Part shown: in pieces, positions 1-11,639 of the stretch | How the letters are laid out: every line of letters begins with the position of its first letter | Position numbering within the stretch: the stretch's first letter is position 1 | Source: Allacma fusca | Taxonomy: Eukaryota > Arthropoda > Collembola > Symphypleona > Sminthuridae | NCBI GenBank assembly: GCA_947179485.1 | Contig: OX359246.1 | Location: forward strand, 12,028,001 to 12,092,000 | Reading direction: 5' to 3' | DNA: 64,000 bases | Position numbers and translations under genes: made by a program | Notes under the pieces: model-generated | Told to the model about the DNA's origin: nothing | Seen by the model: the letters and a program-made list of their open reading frames with translations, nothing else | The model's database searches: none

Positions 1-267
1 TCCAACTCTCGCAAAAATAGTTAGCCCTATTTTTTTACAATTTATATTATACACTAGTTATTCGCATTACATACATTAACTGCATTAGATGGGCGTATCA
101 TTGAACTGCTCTTTTTCGAATAATTCTTTTCGAAGGAATTTAGTCTTTATAATGTGAATCCTAGAAATATAGGCCCAATAGAATTAAAAGGTACGCATAA
201 TTATATGGTTATATAATTATTTTTGTTGTTGTTTTTTTGAAGCATACATATTATTCAGTTACTGTTT
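1..267. other. 3' flank of WSD copy A (repeated flank)
   Basis: No gene is seen here. The stretch is the downstream flank of the minus-strand acyltransferase copy A. Closely similar sequence lies downstream of copy B (about 7570-7837) and copy C (about 28950-29226), and a partial copy lies at about 23990-24140. It is therefore part of the duplicated gene unit. AT-rich runs here could hold the poly(A) signal of copy A. Confidence 0.6.
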
Positions 268-446
268 TCAATCCTCATTCCTTCCGAGTACATCCAGTTC
301 CGATAGAAACTTGGATGAAAGGATCCCAGGTGGTATTTGAGTTCCAACGACATTTTTAATCATATTAAAAACCAGTCGTTGCTGGTTATTTACTCCCCAT
401 GAGGAAATCGTCATTCCTTAGGAAGGAAGGATTAGTTAATCACTGT

Positions 447-1141
447 TAGTGCATCGCATGGGTTCAGGTCGCACCCGGGTATTTGGGTTCAGGTCCAGGT
501 TCAGGTTCAGTATGGGTTCATTTATTTTGGACCCAATAATTTTGGGTCCTTTCTGGGTACAATATTTTACACCCGTAAAATTGGGTACAGGTTCAGGTTC
601 AGGACCAGGTACAGAGAAAAACCCGTTTTGATTTTACCTGTCAGGACCAGGTGCAACACATAAAAGACCTGAACCTGATCGCAAAAGACCTGAAATGTTT
701 GGGTTCATTGATTGAAAGTTAAAGGCCGGAGAATTCAAGCTTCTCAAATGATTTCCATCGCAAAAGCAATGGCAGGGTGTCCCAGGAACCAGTGAACTTT
801 CATTCTTATGCATTTTAAATATATTTTGTACTACAAATACCCAATTGTACTTTTAATACAAGATAAAATTTAAAAAAGTTTGGATTCTCAAGTACCCAAA
901 CATATTCAGGTCCGGTCCAAAAATACCCGGGTTCAGGTCGTCTTTTGGGTACTTTTTCGGGTTCAGGTACTAATCAGGTGCGGGTACTACAAAAACGCAA
1001 TTGGGTCAGGTTCAGGATCGAAAAATTTGAACCTGTGAAATGGGTACATTTTCAGGTACAGGTTCACGCTTTTGAGGTACCCAAAGTTTGGGTCCAGGTT
1101 CTGGTACAGGTACGACTGTTTTGAACCCATGCGATGCACTA
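447..1141. mobile_element. Word-filled hAT-like MITE (GGTTCAGGT word) in copy A intron
   Basis: Inverted termini start TAGTGCATCGCATGGG at 447 and end with the complement at 1141. A perfect 8-bp target duplication ATCACTGT flanks it (439-446 and 1142-1149). The body is dominated by degenerate copies of GGTTCAGGT and GGTACAGGT at both ends. It sits in the intron between exons 2 and 3 of WSD copy A and is absent from copies B and C. The 8-bp duplication and TAGNG terminus fit the hAT superfamily. It has no coding capacity. Confidence 0.9.
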
Positions 1142-2093
1142 ATCACTGTGCTAAAAATGTAAAATCATATTGTTCAATAGTCTTACCAATTTTGCCATAA
1201 GGATTACAAGTAAAAAAGGCATCAATTATTTCCCCTTCGTCAACAAATTCTTGGGTTGATGTACAAGGGAAGATGGCAATATCGACACCGGGGAAACCGT
1301 CTGAGTCGTCTGCAAAAAACTGTCTTGCCATGAAAACTGGTAAAAGTGTTATTAGCCGAATGCACAAGTCATTGGTGTAGCTGGTTAGATTGTTCGCAAT
1401 GTTTTGAAGATCAGTTTCAATTCGGAAGATTGTTTCATTTGGGAATAAAATGTTGGCGTTGCAAGGGAGTTCTAGGAAACAGGACGTCCTGGGAGTAAGC
1501 AAAACGAAATGAAATTATTTTTCTTTAATTATCTGAATGACTCATTGTGGTTTTAAATAAAAATTAGTATTTTTTCAGAATTGCCATAAAATCCTTACCA
1601 GTGATTACAAATTCCACCAGGGTGGCTTGTGAATGGAAATGTCGACATGACTGGAATGTAATCTGGAGGAGTCGGATTACTTGCCTTAAAAAGACCCTCA
1701 AGAGCTTCACCCATAGCCCCATGCCTGACTGACATGTACTGCACTCCTATTTTGTTTTTTATTGACTTGACTGTGCTATTTTGAAAGATATATTACAAGC
1801 CTGATGAGCTGCCGAATCTGAGTTGCTAAAATAGTTTGTCTTTGGCCAAATCCACATTTGCCGGACAAACTCATAGGGGAATGTAAGGAGAATCCAAAGT
1901 TTTTGTCCGAACAAAATATATATGTACGTAGAGGAAGTAGGGATCCGAAAAGGGGTTTCAAAGAGATTCCGAAGCAGGTTGATACTACTGTGCCCATCAC
2001 AGAGTCCATGGTCAACGCGGAAGATAAGGACAGTTTGACAACCATTCTGTCCAGCTGGATGGGGAAAATTGGATATGACGAGGACCTCCCAAT

Positions 2094-2737
2094 TATAGCT
2101 CCTTATTGAGTGATTACCTTGCGGAACCGTACTCGAACTCGTACTCGAAATCGAAGCATCGAGTATGGACTCCAATCCAAGGTACTCGTACTCGCCACAT
2201 ATACGAGTACTCAGGAAAATACTTGAAATAAGCGACCGAGTTCCAGTTCAGAACCCGAACTTGTTTCATACTCGCGAGTACGGAACTGTAAATACCGAAA
2301 TCCCGTACTCGTACTCGTGCCGTGACTCGAGTCTTCATACTCGAGTATTTAATAATAACAAGACCACAATTGAACAGTGATTTTTTTTAGATTTAGAGTC
2401 GTGACTGGTGGATACAACGATTTTTTGTGATAATTTCATATTAGCGCCTTCGTCTCTTTACTGGAAATTCAAAAGTTTGCAACACTTGTGTGCACGTGTA
2501 CGCGTACTCGTATATTGAGCATGTGGTACTCGAACTCGAACTCGATAACCCTTATGAGTATTTTTATTGGACTCGTACTCGTTTGATACTCGTACTCGTA
2601 AGTATGTGAAAAATCGTTACCCGTACTCGAAACCCATTTCAAGTATCGAGTATTCACAAAAATTTGACCGTACTCGACTCAAACTCGTACTCGTACTCGA
2701 TACTCGCTGGTATACTCGAACTCGATAAGGAGCTATA
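2094..2737. mobile_element. Word-filled hAT-like MITE (ACTCG word) in copy A exon 1
   Basis: The inverted termini are TATAGCTCCTTAT (2094-2106) and ATAAGGAGCTATA (2725-2737). A perfect 8-bp duplication CTCCCAAT lies at 2086-2093 and 2738-2745. The ends are filled with TACTCG/ACTCGA words, with a less repetitive middle. Copies B and C read straight through the site, so they act as empty-site controls. The insertion splits the acyltransferase reading frame. Confidence 0.93.
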
Positions 2738-3280
2738 CTCCCAATGACTTTGGTTTGGCTTCCAAGGATGTTTCGTCAGTTTTGGGAGCACCACTTCCAA
2801 GGAGGACATGTCGCAAGGGGTTGGAAGTTGGAAAGTACTTTCTTAGTCGTATCCCCGAACGTGGTTTTCAAGACTGAATTGTGCGTCAGATTCCCAAAAG
2901 GCATATCCCATGAAACTAGTGTAGTAGGTGGTCAGTTTGTGGTATATTTTCTCTCCGTTTTGATGTTTTATGGTGAAGATACGATCCCGAAACAATTTGC
3001 GAATCCTGGCGATAAGTATTGGCTTGTCAATGACTAAACAGACTGTAGTATTGTGAAGGCCTTGCTCAGGTTGTTCTGTTGTGTACAGGGCGTCATAGCC
3101 CAAATCAAAGGGTTGCAAGTCTGGGCGACATATTTTTACAAATATTATTAGAATATTTCGGTAAAGTACAAATATCAAGAGCACTGGGGTAAAAATGATG
3201 TATAAGGCGAAGGAAATGGTAATAGGAACGAAAATATTCTTCAAATATTTGAAATAGTGGGTTGACATTTTCCAAACCAT

Positions 3281-3600
3281 TTTGTATGCTTGATTGAAAT
3301 TTGGAAGTCGTGTGTTTCGGTACACAATTAACCAGTTGTAGAATGTGGTTGCCACTGATACGCCTTGTTGAAATTGTACCTAGTGTTAACTTCTGCAGAT
3401 GTATTTATTAGAAACATCTACAGTACTCTCGGTGTTACTATAATATTGTTTGCTTTTTATTGTTCTGTGATTGTAACTGTATACCTATCCACCAAGTGTA
3501 AGATTACTTTGAAAACTATTTATTCCATATCCCACGGTTATGCAAATACATTTTACCCCATACCAATTTTCCTGGTTTTTTGAGAATTTTGCCGCATAAA
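3281..3600. other. 5' flank of WSD copy A
   Basis: This stretch is homologous to the upstream regions of copies B (9506-9740) and C (32941-33150), including the remnant of the promoter-proximal AATAAATA...CTGCAGAAG segment on the minus strand. Copy A has lost the TATAAAAG sequence seen in copy B. No separate gene is seen. Confidence 0.5.
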
Positions 3601-5844
3601 TATATGTTAATGATGCTCAGCCCTTCAGCGGTAGGATGTCCATATTATTTGAATCCCAAATCAGGACTTATTCATAAAATAATTTTAACGTATCTAAAAT
3701 TTAAAAAAATATCTAGCAGAGGAAGGTAATTGGCAAGAATACCAGAAAAAATGTTTTATACGAGTCCATATCCGTTGTATTAAGGAAAAAACATTTTGAG
3801 TACAAATGACAATAACTTTTGAACCCGTGAGCTCTTACCGCCAACGTTTGTGAGGCATTTTACATATTTTTTCATGACATTCAACGATTGTTTTTCTGAA
3901 TCAGTTAATGAATTGTCAGTTTCAAAGAGCACAACACATACATCAAACAGTAAATCTGTATCTATTTCGATATCAATTAAAAGCTAATACAGGGGGGAAT
4001 ACATTTGTGAACACCAAAGTTGACAATGCAGTCATTTACTGAATATGACGAAGCTTTTTCCCCATTCAGTCCAGCATATTCGAGTTTTGTAAAACATTTC
4101 TGCTCAGATAATTTTCCCCACATTTATTCAAGTCAACTAAATGAATTTTAAGCCACTTTTCGGGTTCAAATATTTTAAAATATAAGGAAAGCCCTTCGTT
4201 GTTTTTTTTATTGATTGCATTGGACCCCATGGAAAAGTAGGAATTCGAAGAAATTTATCCTGCGTTAAGTTTGCAAGTGATAAAAGTGCTGGCACATTGT
4301 TTACCAAAACTGCTAACTTTTGTGTGACCTAACGTAATTGAAGATGCAATATTCGAATATAAGAAAATTTGTCATACTAATCCAGAATTCAAAATGTTTT
4401 AAAGGATTCAGAAATAGCAACATTTACATACCTGTTTAAAAATTTAGCATTCTTATGATTATCCATGGAAAGGTGCTTCTTTAATTCCGCTATTCAATCA
4501 TTTGCACTGTTTAGAAAAATAGTAAAATCCCGATGTAGTTTGATTTTGTATGAAAGTTACTGATTGAACATATAATTAAGTAATTGACTTGTCCGAATAC
4601 AAGAATTACTATTCTAAAGATTAACAAGAGTATTTATTAAAATGTTAAGAGTTCCGTGTCTTAGTGCATTCTGTTACAAGCGTTAGTTATCATTGCATCT
4701 TAACCAGATCAATGTACTAATACATTACATAAGCTTGCTATGCTACATTTCATAATATTTGCATTACAATTATTACTATGAAAGTAATATTCAATACTTT
4801 TGCTGTTGTCAAATAACTTTGAAATTACAGAAATAGCTAAATAAAATAATTTCACTTTCTTCAAATAAAATTAACAGCAGTAACAATTACCACTGCTCCA
4901 ATGTAGCAAAACCATGTCACTTCACTTATTCTCAACAGTGCACATCATTTCTACCAACGTTTTGCACATTTCATTATTCAATATGCAAACGTTTCGCAAA
5001 TGCAGTCGTTATAGACGCATATATTATTGCGCGCATAGGATAAACCGCAATAGCATCATTAGGCGGTCTCATCAGTTTTCTGCCAATATTTGTACTGTGT
5101 GCTGGATGTCTAGTAGTACATTTAAGTATACATAATTATGCCAACAATAGCGAGGCGAATTCAGCTGAGATTATACTTTTATTGTTTCTGGGGCAACACT
5201 AAACCAACACATTGCATCAAATCAACTTTAAAACAACATTCGTACATATGCATCCGAAAAATCAGGACTTTAAGCCTACTCGTGAGGTCATCATGTGTGC
5301 CTATTGCAAATCAGGACTGATGGACACCCTATTCAGCAGTAGCAGTCCAGTTGTTTGGTCCTGACATTGGGTGATATATTTTGAGTGTTTCTAACGGCTA
5401 CGATGATTCTGAAGTTCTAGTATTAGTGATTATTTGAATTCCATGACTTCGTCATTTATCATTGTAGTATTTTGAGTAAGGAACGTAAATAGACCATATT
5501 ACATGATATACACGACGTTTATGTACCATATGCGTTATAACCAGTTTTGTATTCGTCTAAATACGGGTATTACCTGCTTCCACGGGGGTTATCTATTTTG
5601 TTGTACTACGATATCTCTCCCAAAAGTGGAATGTTCCGGTTTACGACAACTGTTCCGGAATTACGATAACCGTCTCCGGATTACGATAACTGTCCCCAAG
5701 TTCCTGATTACGATAACTGTCCCCAAGTTCCTGATTACGATAACTTTCCCCAAGTTCCGGAATACGATAACTGTCCTCGGATTACGATATCCGTATCAGA
5801 AATATATTTACAATTAGTGGTTTTGGCGATAACTATCATTTGAC

Positions 5845-6186
5845 TTTTGAGATATCGTGCGGAAGCAGGACACGCATGTACGTATGGACAAGGCTGTTTT
5901 ACTAGGGAGCTAACGCCACCCTAAAAAGGTAGGAATTAAAGCCAATCAAATATCTATGTATTTCAGAACCCTCGCATTTGTTGGATATTATTTGCTTAGG
6001 GCTCTCATATATACTTTAAGGGAAATGTCAGTTTGTGTCGAGTGTCAAATTGCTATGTGAAAACTTCTAATGACAGGAGAGCCCAGAGTCGAATTCCAAA
6101 GTACGTTGTTTATGGTGGCGTCAGCCCCCTTGTAAAATAGTCTTGTCCGTACGTCCGTGTGTCCTTCCGTACGATAACTCAAAAAA
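5845..6186. repeat. Foldback inverted repeat in R1
   Basis: The left arm at 5845-5921 (TTGAGATATCGTGCGG..., ending in GCTAACGCCACC) is the reverse complement of 6115-6186 with modest divergence. The longer arms seen in R3 (26128-26772) are partly deleted here. No coding function is seen. Confidence 0.6.
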
Positions 6187-6672
6187 CTACTAGGTTGACA
6201 TCGGCCGGATAGTTTTCGAAAAAAATTCTTGAAATTTTCGACTTCGTCAAATGACAGTTAACTCCAAAACTACTTAATGTATCTGTATTTCAATGAAATG
6301 TTTTGTGAATATTGCTTACGTAAAAAGTAATGGTTATTGTTATTACCTACGTGGTTGAAATCAGCCAGATATTTTATTCTGTAAAAATATTTGAATTTTT
6401 GAACTGCAAGTCAAATGATCGTTATCTCTTAAACAACTGAATCCATTTCAATAAACGTTTTTGCAAACATTGCTTTTGTAAATCGCAATGGTTATTACCT
6501 ATGTGGTTGAAATCGGCCCGATTGTTTTTGTGAAAAAAATTCTGAAATTTCAAAAAAAATCAAAATTCATCCTACTTTGACGGCGGCAGTGGACGCCACC
6601 CTACGCGAAGCCACAAACTATCCCGTAGCGATAAATTTAAGAAGAGAATGAAATTCACCCAAGTCCGCATAT

Positions 6673-6966
6673 AAGGATTTTTGTAGGAAGACGGGAAGAT
6701 TCTACCCAGGGAAAAAATATTTCTGGCAGGGAAAATCTCAAATGGAAGGGATTTATTTTTACGAACAGGGATTTTTAAAAGCGTTGACCTTTTTTTGACA
6801 GGGATTTTCAAATTTGTTGACGTGTTTCAGGGAAATTTGTTAATCAAACAGGGATTTTTGGCTTGATTGGCCTAATTTGACAGGGATTTCACGTCTTGTA
6901 AGGAATATTTTTGCCAACAGGGATTTTGAAAATCGTTGACCTTTCAGCAAGGAAAATCCCACCCCT
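6673..6966. mobile_element. Small word-filled insertion (CAGGGATTTT word)
   Basis: R2 and R3 lack this stretch, so it inserted into R1. The flanking 8-mers are CCGCATAT (6665-6672) and GCGCATAT (6967-6974), matching at 7 of 8 positions. About seven degenerate CAGGGATTTT copies fill it. Terminal inversion is weak (AAGGATTTTTG against the complement of GGAAAATCCC). Confidence 0.6.
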
Positions 6967-7785
6967 GCGCATATACGGTATGATTTGTAAAATACTTTAA
7001 TTTAGCCACTGTATCTACAGTAACTGTTACACGACACACGCGATATTTCTTTTACTTTTGTGCGCGCTACAACCGTTTTAACAATTAGGTTAAGAGGGCT
7101 TTGTGGCCAAAGGGAAAAAAGCTTTTCTTGCAAAAATGACCACGTAGTTGCAAATGCAACTTCCAACCGATCTCAACTTTCTCGCCTTTGTTTTTTCGAT
7201 TTCAATAAATACATGAATAAGCAAATCGAGAGCCTGAATAAGTAGTATGTAGATGGGAGTTAGTCCTATATGTAGTTAATTTCATTATTACTATTGATTA
7301 CACTTTTACTTTTTCCTATACTTCTGCCTTTCTATGTTTTACTCACAACCTGTAGGAAAAGCCGAGGATGTAAAGAAACAGAATATCATGAAACTGCAAT
7401 AAATGTTATTTTGTCAATTCAGACAGAGGCTCCAATGTTGAGGGTGGAAAAGGGTAGAGTAGACTGTCATGAAATTGTTTCAAATGATAAGCTCTCAATT
7501 TAAATACAGCATGCACATATTTAAAAGACGTGAAATTGCGACAGCACATAACGTAATAAAACATCTACTGCTTCTCCAACGTTCGCAAAAATAGTTAGCA
7601 TTACGTTTTGTACAATTTATATTATGCACTAGTTATTCGCATGACATTAGCTGAATTAGATGGACGTATCATTGAACTGCTCTTTTTGGAATAATTGTTT
7701 TCAAAGGAGTTTAGTCTTTATTACGTGAATCCTAGAAATATAGACCCAATAGATGTAAATGGTATATATGCATAATTATATAGTT

Positions 7786-7791
7786 TTTATT
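7786..7791 (-). terminator. Candidate poly(A) signal of WSD copy B
   Basis: AATAAA on the minus strand, 47 bases beyond the stop of copy B. Spacing is plausible, but the region is AT-rich and chance occurrence is possible. Confidence 0.35.
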
Positions 7792-7837
7792 ATTTTTTTA
7801 ATTTGCTTTAAACTTATCTATTATTCAGTTACTGTTT

Positions 7838-9505
7838 TCAATCCTCTTTCCTACCGAGCAAATCCAATTCCGATAGAAACTTGGAAGAAAGGATCCCAGG
7901 CGGTATTTGAGCTCCAGCGACATTTTCAACCATATTAACAACTAGTCGTTGCTGATTATTTACTCCCCACGAGGAAATCGTCATTCCTTCGGAAGCAAGG
8001 ATTAGTTAATCACTGTACTAAGAATTAAAAATGCTTTGGTTCAATAGTCTTACCAATTTTGCCATAAGGGTTAGAAGTAAAAAAAGCATCAATTATTTCC
8101 CCTTCTTCAACAAATTCTTGGGTTGATGTACAAGGTAAGATGGAAATGTCGACACCGGGGAAACCGCCCGAGTCGTCTGCAAACAACTGTCTTGCCATGG
8201 AAACTGGTAAAAGTGTTATTAGCCGAATGCACAAGTCATTGGTGTAGCTGGTTAGATTGTTCTTAATGTTCTCAAGAGCAGCTTCAATTCGAAAGATTCT
8301 GTCATTTGGGGATAAAGTGTTGGCGTTGCAAGGAAGCTCTAGGAAACAGGACATCCTGGGAGTAAGCAAAACGAAATGAAATTATTTTTCTTTAATTATC
8401 TGGATGACTCATTGTGGTTTTAAATAGAACTTTTTAGAAGTATTTTTTAAGAATTGCTATAAAATCCTTACCAGTGATTACAAACTCCACCAGGGTGGGT
8501 TGTGAATGGAATTACCGACATGACTGGTATGTAATCTGGAGGAGACTGATTGATTGCCTTAAAAAGACCCTCAAAAGCTGCACCTATAGCCCCATGCATG
8601 ACGGACATGTACTGAGCCCCTATTTTGTTTTTTATTGACTTGACTGTGCTATTTTGAAAATAATCAGATATATCAAGAGCGTGATCAGCTGTGGAATCTG
8701 AGTTGTTAAAATGGCCTGTTTTTGGCAAAATCCACATTTGATGAACAAACTCATAGGGTGATGTCAGGATAATTTTAAGTTTTTGTCCGAACGTCAAAAT
8801 ACTCCTACTTAGAGAGGATTCAGGAAATTTAAAAGGGGTTTGAAAGAGAATCCGAAGAAGGTTCATAATACTGTGCCCATCACTGAGCCCATGGTCAAAT
8901 CGGAAGAGAAGGACAGTTTGACAACCAGTCCGTCCAGCTGGATGGGAAAAATTGGATATGACGAGGAATTCCCAATGACTTTGGTTTGGCTTCCAAGGAT
9001 GTTTCGTCAGTTTCGGGAGCACCACATCCAAGGAGGACATGTCGGAAGGGGCTGGAAGTTGGAAAGTGCTTTCGTAGTCGTATGCCCGAACGTGGTTTTC
9101 AAGACTAAATTTTGTGTCAGATGCCCAAAAGGCATATCCCATGAAGCTAGTGTAGTATGTGGTCAGTCTCTGATATATTTTCTCTCCTTTTTGATTTTGT
9201 AGGCAGAAAATACGATCCCGAAGCATTTCGCGAATCCTGGTGACAAGTATTGGCTTGTCAATGACTAAACAGATTGTAGCATTGAGAAGGCCTTGCTCAG
9301 GTTGTTCTGTTGTGAACAGGGCGTCAAAGCCCAAATCAAAGGGTTGCAAGTCTGGGCGACATATTTTTACAAATATTATTAGAATATTTCGGTAAAGTAC
9401 AAATATCAAGAACACTGGGCTAAAAATGATGTATAAGGCGACGGAGACGGTAATAGGAACGAAAATATTCTTCAAATATTTGAAATAGTTGGATGACCAA
9501 ACCAT
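7838..9505 (-). CDS. WS/DGAT-type O-acyltransferase, copy B (intact)
   Basis: Three exons: 9505-8472, 8355-8054 and 7986-7838. Donors are GTAAGG and GTAAGA, acceptors CCCAG and CGAAG, with a branch-like CTAAT before the last. Phases agree and give 494 aa. Family knowledge: wax ester synthase/diacylglycerol acyltransferases move an acyl chain from acyl-CoA to a fatty alcohol or diacylglycerol. Residues 12-48 are strongly hydrophobic, so membrane anchoring is likely. DHGLSDG at 204-210 corresponds to the catalytic HHxxxDG, keeping the second His but with Asp for the first. The C-terminal part (GMTISSWGVNNQQRL, starting at the exon 2/3 junction) fits the WS/DGAT C-terminal domain. The ATG was chosen for its AACAAAATGG context and an upstream TATAAAAG. 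Open frame extends further upstream without an ATG. Substrate is not predictable. Confidence 0.88.
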
Positions 9506-9621
9506 TTTGTTTGATTGAGTGAAATTTGGATGTCGTGTATCTCTGTACAAAATTAATGAAGTTGTAGAGTATTGTTGTCTATGAAACTCCTAGTTTAAAT
9601 AGTGCGCAGTCTTAACTTCTG

Positions 9622-9629
9622 CTTTTATA
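9622..9629 (-). promoter_or_regulatory. TATA box of WSD copy B
   Basis: TATAAAAG on the minus strand, about 120 bases upstream of the ATG. It predicts transcription starting near 9595 and a short unspliced leader. Copies A and C carry changed versions (ATACATCT and ATATATCT), so promoter strength may differ between paralogues. Confidence 0.55.
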
Positions 9630-9748
9630 TTTATTAAGAAAATCTACAGAAATCTCGGTTTCATTACTTTGTATTCAAGACTAGGTTTCAAAACTACGTA
9701 TTCCATATCCCACGGTTACACAAACAAATTTTTCGCGTGTACTACCTG

Positions 9749-11157
9749 CAGGGTTGGCAAGTGGCAAGAAATGGCCTGGCCGTTATTGGGTAAAATCCGG
9801 TTCTTACCGGCTTGGTCCAATTGCTTGGGTTGGTATAAAATGGTCGTAGTTAATATTATTCAAATAAATCCACTATCAAATAAAAACCGGTTTTAACCAA
9901 AACGTACCACCGGCTTGGATAATATTGCGCATGCATGAACCAGAGCTGCTTTCAGGTAGTAAAAAATCAAGATCCGCACCTGAACCCGACCCGCACCTGA
10001 AATATCAGGTTAATTTTTTTCGTCGACCCGAACTTGGCCCTCCGGATCCGAGTTAATATCCGCACCTGTCAGGTATTTTTGGATCAGGTATTGCTTGGCT
10101 ACCCGCACCTGAAAAAATACCTGAGGTGCGGATCTCAAAACAAACCCGACCCGAACTTGAACCCGACCCGAACTTGAACCCGAACCTGAACCCGACTTTC
10201 AATTATTTTGTCAGAGGAAACTTATAAACATAAGTTCTATCCTAAGACTTTATTAAAGTAAATATGATTTACAAATGACGTTAAGTTGAAAATGCAAAAA
10301 TTTGTACTAATTTTAAGTGACATGTAGCACAAAGAGAATGGGAACAGCTATTGAAGCTTCCCCAAGCATTCTCTGAGTGATAGCTTTAGAAAGAGACCGC
10401 AGATAAGCGTCATGCTTTTCAATTTTAACGAAGTTAAGGCACAAGTATACACGAAATAGATTCCAAATCGATGATGTCTATGTCTGCTACAACGCTAAGA
10501 CTATATCATGAAATTAATTAGCAAAGTTTGACTGTTTGTTAATTTAATGAATATGGCGGCTCTCACGCATCACTAAATACAACGTGTCTTTCAGCCATGT
10601 GAAGCTACATTAACGTTCAGATCAGCCTGAAAGTTTCATTCACTTGAACTTAAAGTTAAATTATTAAGGTAAAAAAATACTTCCAAAATACCTGAAATTG
10701 CAAGTTCGGGTTCAGGTATTTTGAATTCGTCGTACCGAACCTGTACCTGACATTGAGGTCAGGTATATTTTTCAAACCCGAACTTGATCGTAACCCGACC
10801 TGTAATATCAGGTGCGGATCCTGGATGTACCCGCACTTGACCCGAACCTCAGGTACTTTTTTTTGTAGCTGACCCGAACCCGACCCGAACCCGACCCGAC
10901 GGGTATTTTTCAGGTACTACCTGATACCTGCAAGCAGCTCTGGCATGAACACAGGGTTGCCAAATGGTCAGGAATGGCCTGGTTATTATTGGTTAAAATC
11001 CGGTTCTAACCGGCCCGGACCTGTTGTATAGGTTGGTATTAAATGGTCATAATTAATACTATCCAAATAAGTCCACTGTCCAATAAAAACCGGTTGTTAC
11101 CATTTCTTGCCACTGGCTTGGCCTTTATTGATAAAAGCTGGTTTTTTGCCAACCCTG
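9749..11157. mobile_element. hAT-like element with CAGGGTTGGCAAG termini, carrying a nested element
   Basis: Left end CAGGGTTGGCAAGTGG, right end the complement TTGCCAACCCTG. ACTACCTG precedes the left end (9741-9748). The same 8-mer occurs 3 bp beyond the right end, so the duplication is imperfect. The interior is rich in CCGGTT words. A similar element without the nested insertion lies at 19312-19710 with a perfect 8-bp duplication. This one was later invaded by the element at 9941-10942. Confidence 0.8.
9941..10942. mobile_element. Nested word-filled hAT-like MITE (ACCTGA/CCCGAA words)
   Basis: Termini CAGAGCTGC (9941) and GCAGCTCTG (ending 10942) are flanked by perfect GCATGAAC duplications (9933-9940 and 10943-10950). 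Both ends are made of degenerate ACCTGAACCCGACC words in opposite orientations. The middle is ordinary AT-rich DNA. The nesting shows that it is younger than its host element. Confidence 0.92.
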
Positions 11158-11639
11158 ACTACTACCTGTTATTCACATTGCAACCGCAGCTTGTGTAACC
11201 GGTAGTGATTAGATGATTCGAGAATGGGAATTCGTCAAGTTGACTCTACTACGTTAAAAGTTATTATAGGCTGAAGTTAATAGCCCTGATTCGTGATTAT
11301 AATGAGCCATAGGGTGTTCGATGTTGTCGTTAACGCTCGTTCAGCAACACCCAAGTGACATGACATTAGCATTATTATAACTTTTAAAGTATTAGAGTCA
11401 ACTTGACGAATTCACATCCTTGAATCATCTAATCACTACCGGTTACTCAAGCTGGTTGCAATGGGAATAACATATAGTACACTTGGAACATTTATTTGTG
11501 TAACCGTCGGATATGAAATACGTAGTTTTGAAACCTACCCTTGAATACATAGTAATGAAACCGAGATTTCTGTAGATTTTCTTAATAAATATAAAAGCAG
11601 AAGTTAAGACTGCGCACAATTTCAACTAGGAGTTTCATA

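Larger units (their letters stand above)
268..3280 (-). pseudogene. WS/DGAT-type O-acyltransferase, copy A (disrupted)
   Basis: This has the same three-exon layout as copies B and C: exon 1 about 3280 down to 1599, exon 2 1488-1187 (302 bp, as in B and C), exon 3 416-268 (149 bp, ending in TGA). Exon 1 carries three lesions. A 644-bp transposon with an 8-bp target duplication sits at 2094-2737. A TAC-to-TAA nonsense codon lies at 2845-2843, where B and C read YDYE. A 7-bp deletion near 1787, relative to B, shifts the frame just before the end of exon 1. The motif region is still readable as DHGLCDG, an HHxxxDG-type acyltransferase motif with Asp in the first position. A second transposon (447-1141) lies in the last intron and need not itself be damaging. 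Exons 2 and 3 remain open, so decay is probably recent. I infer that the gene makes no full-length enzyme. Confidence 0.88.
3601..7560. repeat. Long repeat block R1 of the duplicated unit
   Basis: No gene is supported here. From about 4430 to 7560 the sequence matches R3 (24166-28940), and its second half matches R2 (21661-24165). It contains three copies of the 27-bp minisatellite seen expanded in R3 (about 5690-5770). It also holds an inverted repeat (about 5845-5921 against 6115-6186) and about three degenerate units of roughly 155 bp that end in a phrase like GTGGTTGAAATCGGCC. Short open frames here are not conserved between the three copies. The block probably derives from one or more nested non-autonomous elements. 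Confidence 0.6.

Noticed and set aside
8840..9202. Plus-strand frame of 120 codons opposite WSD copy B (also 32269-32697 and 2744-3037)
   Set aside because: Antisense shadows of the acyltransferase exon. They are conserved only because the sense strand is.
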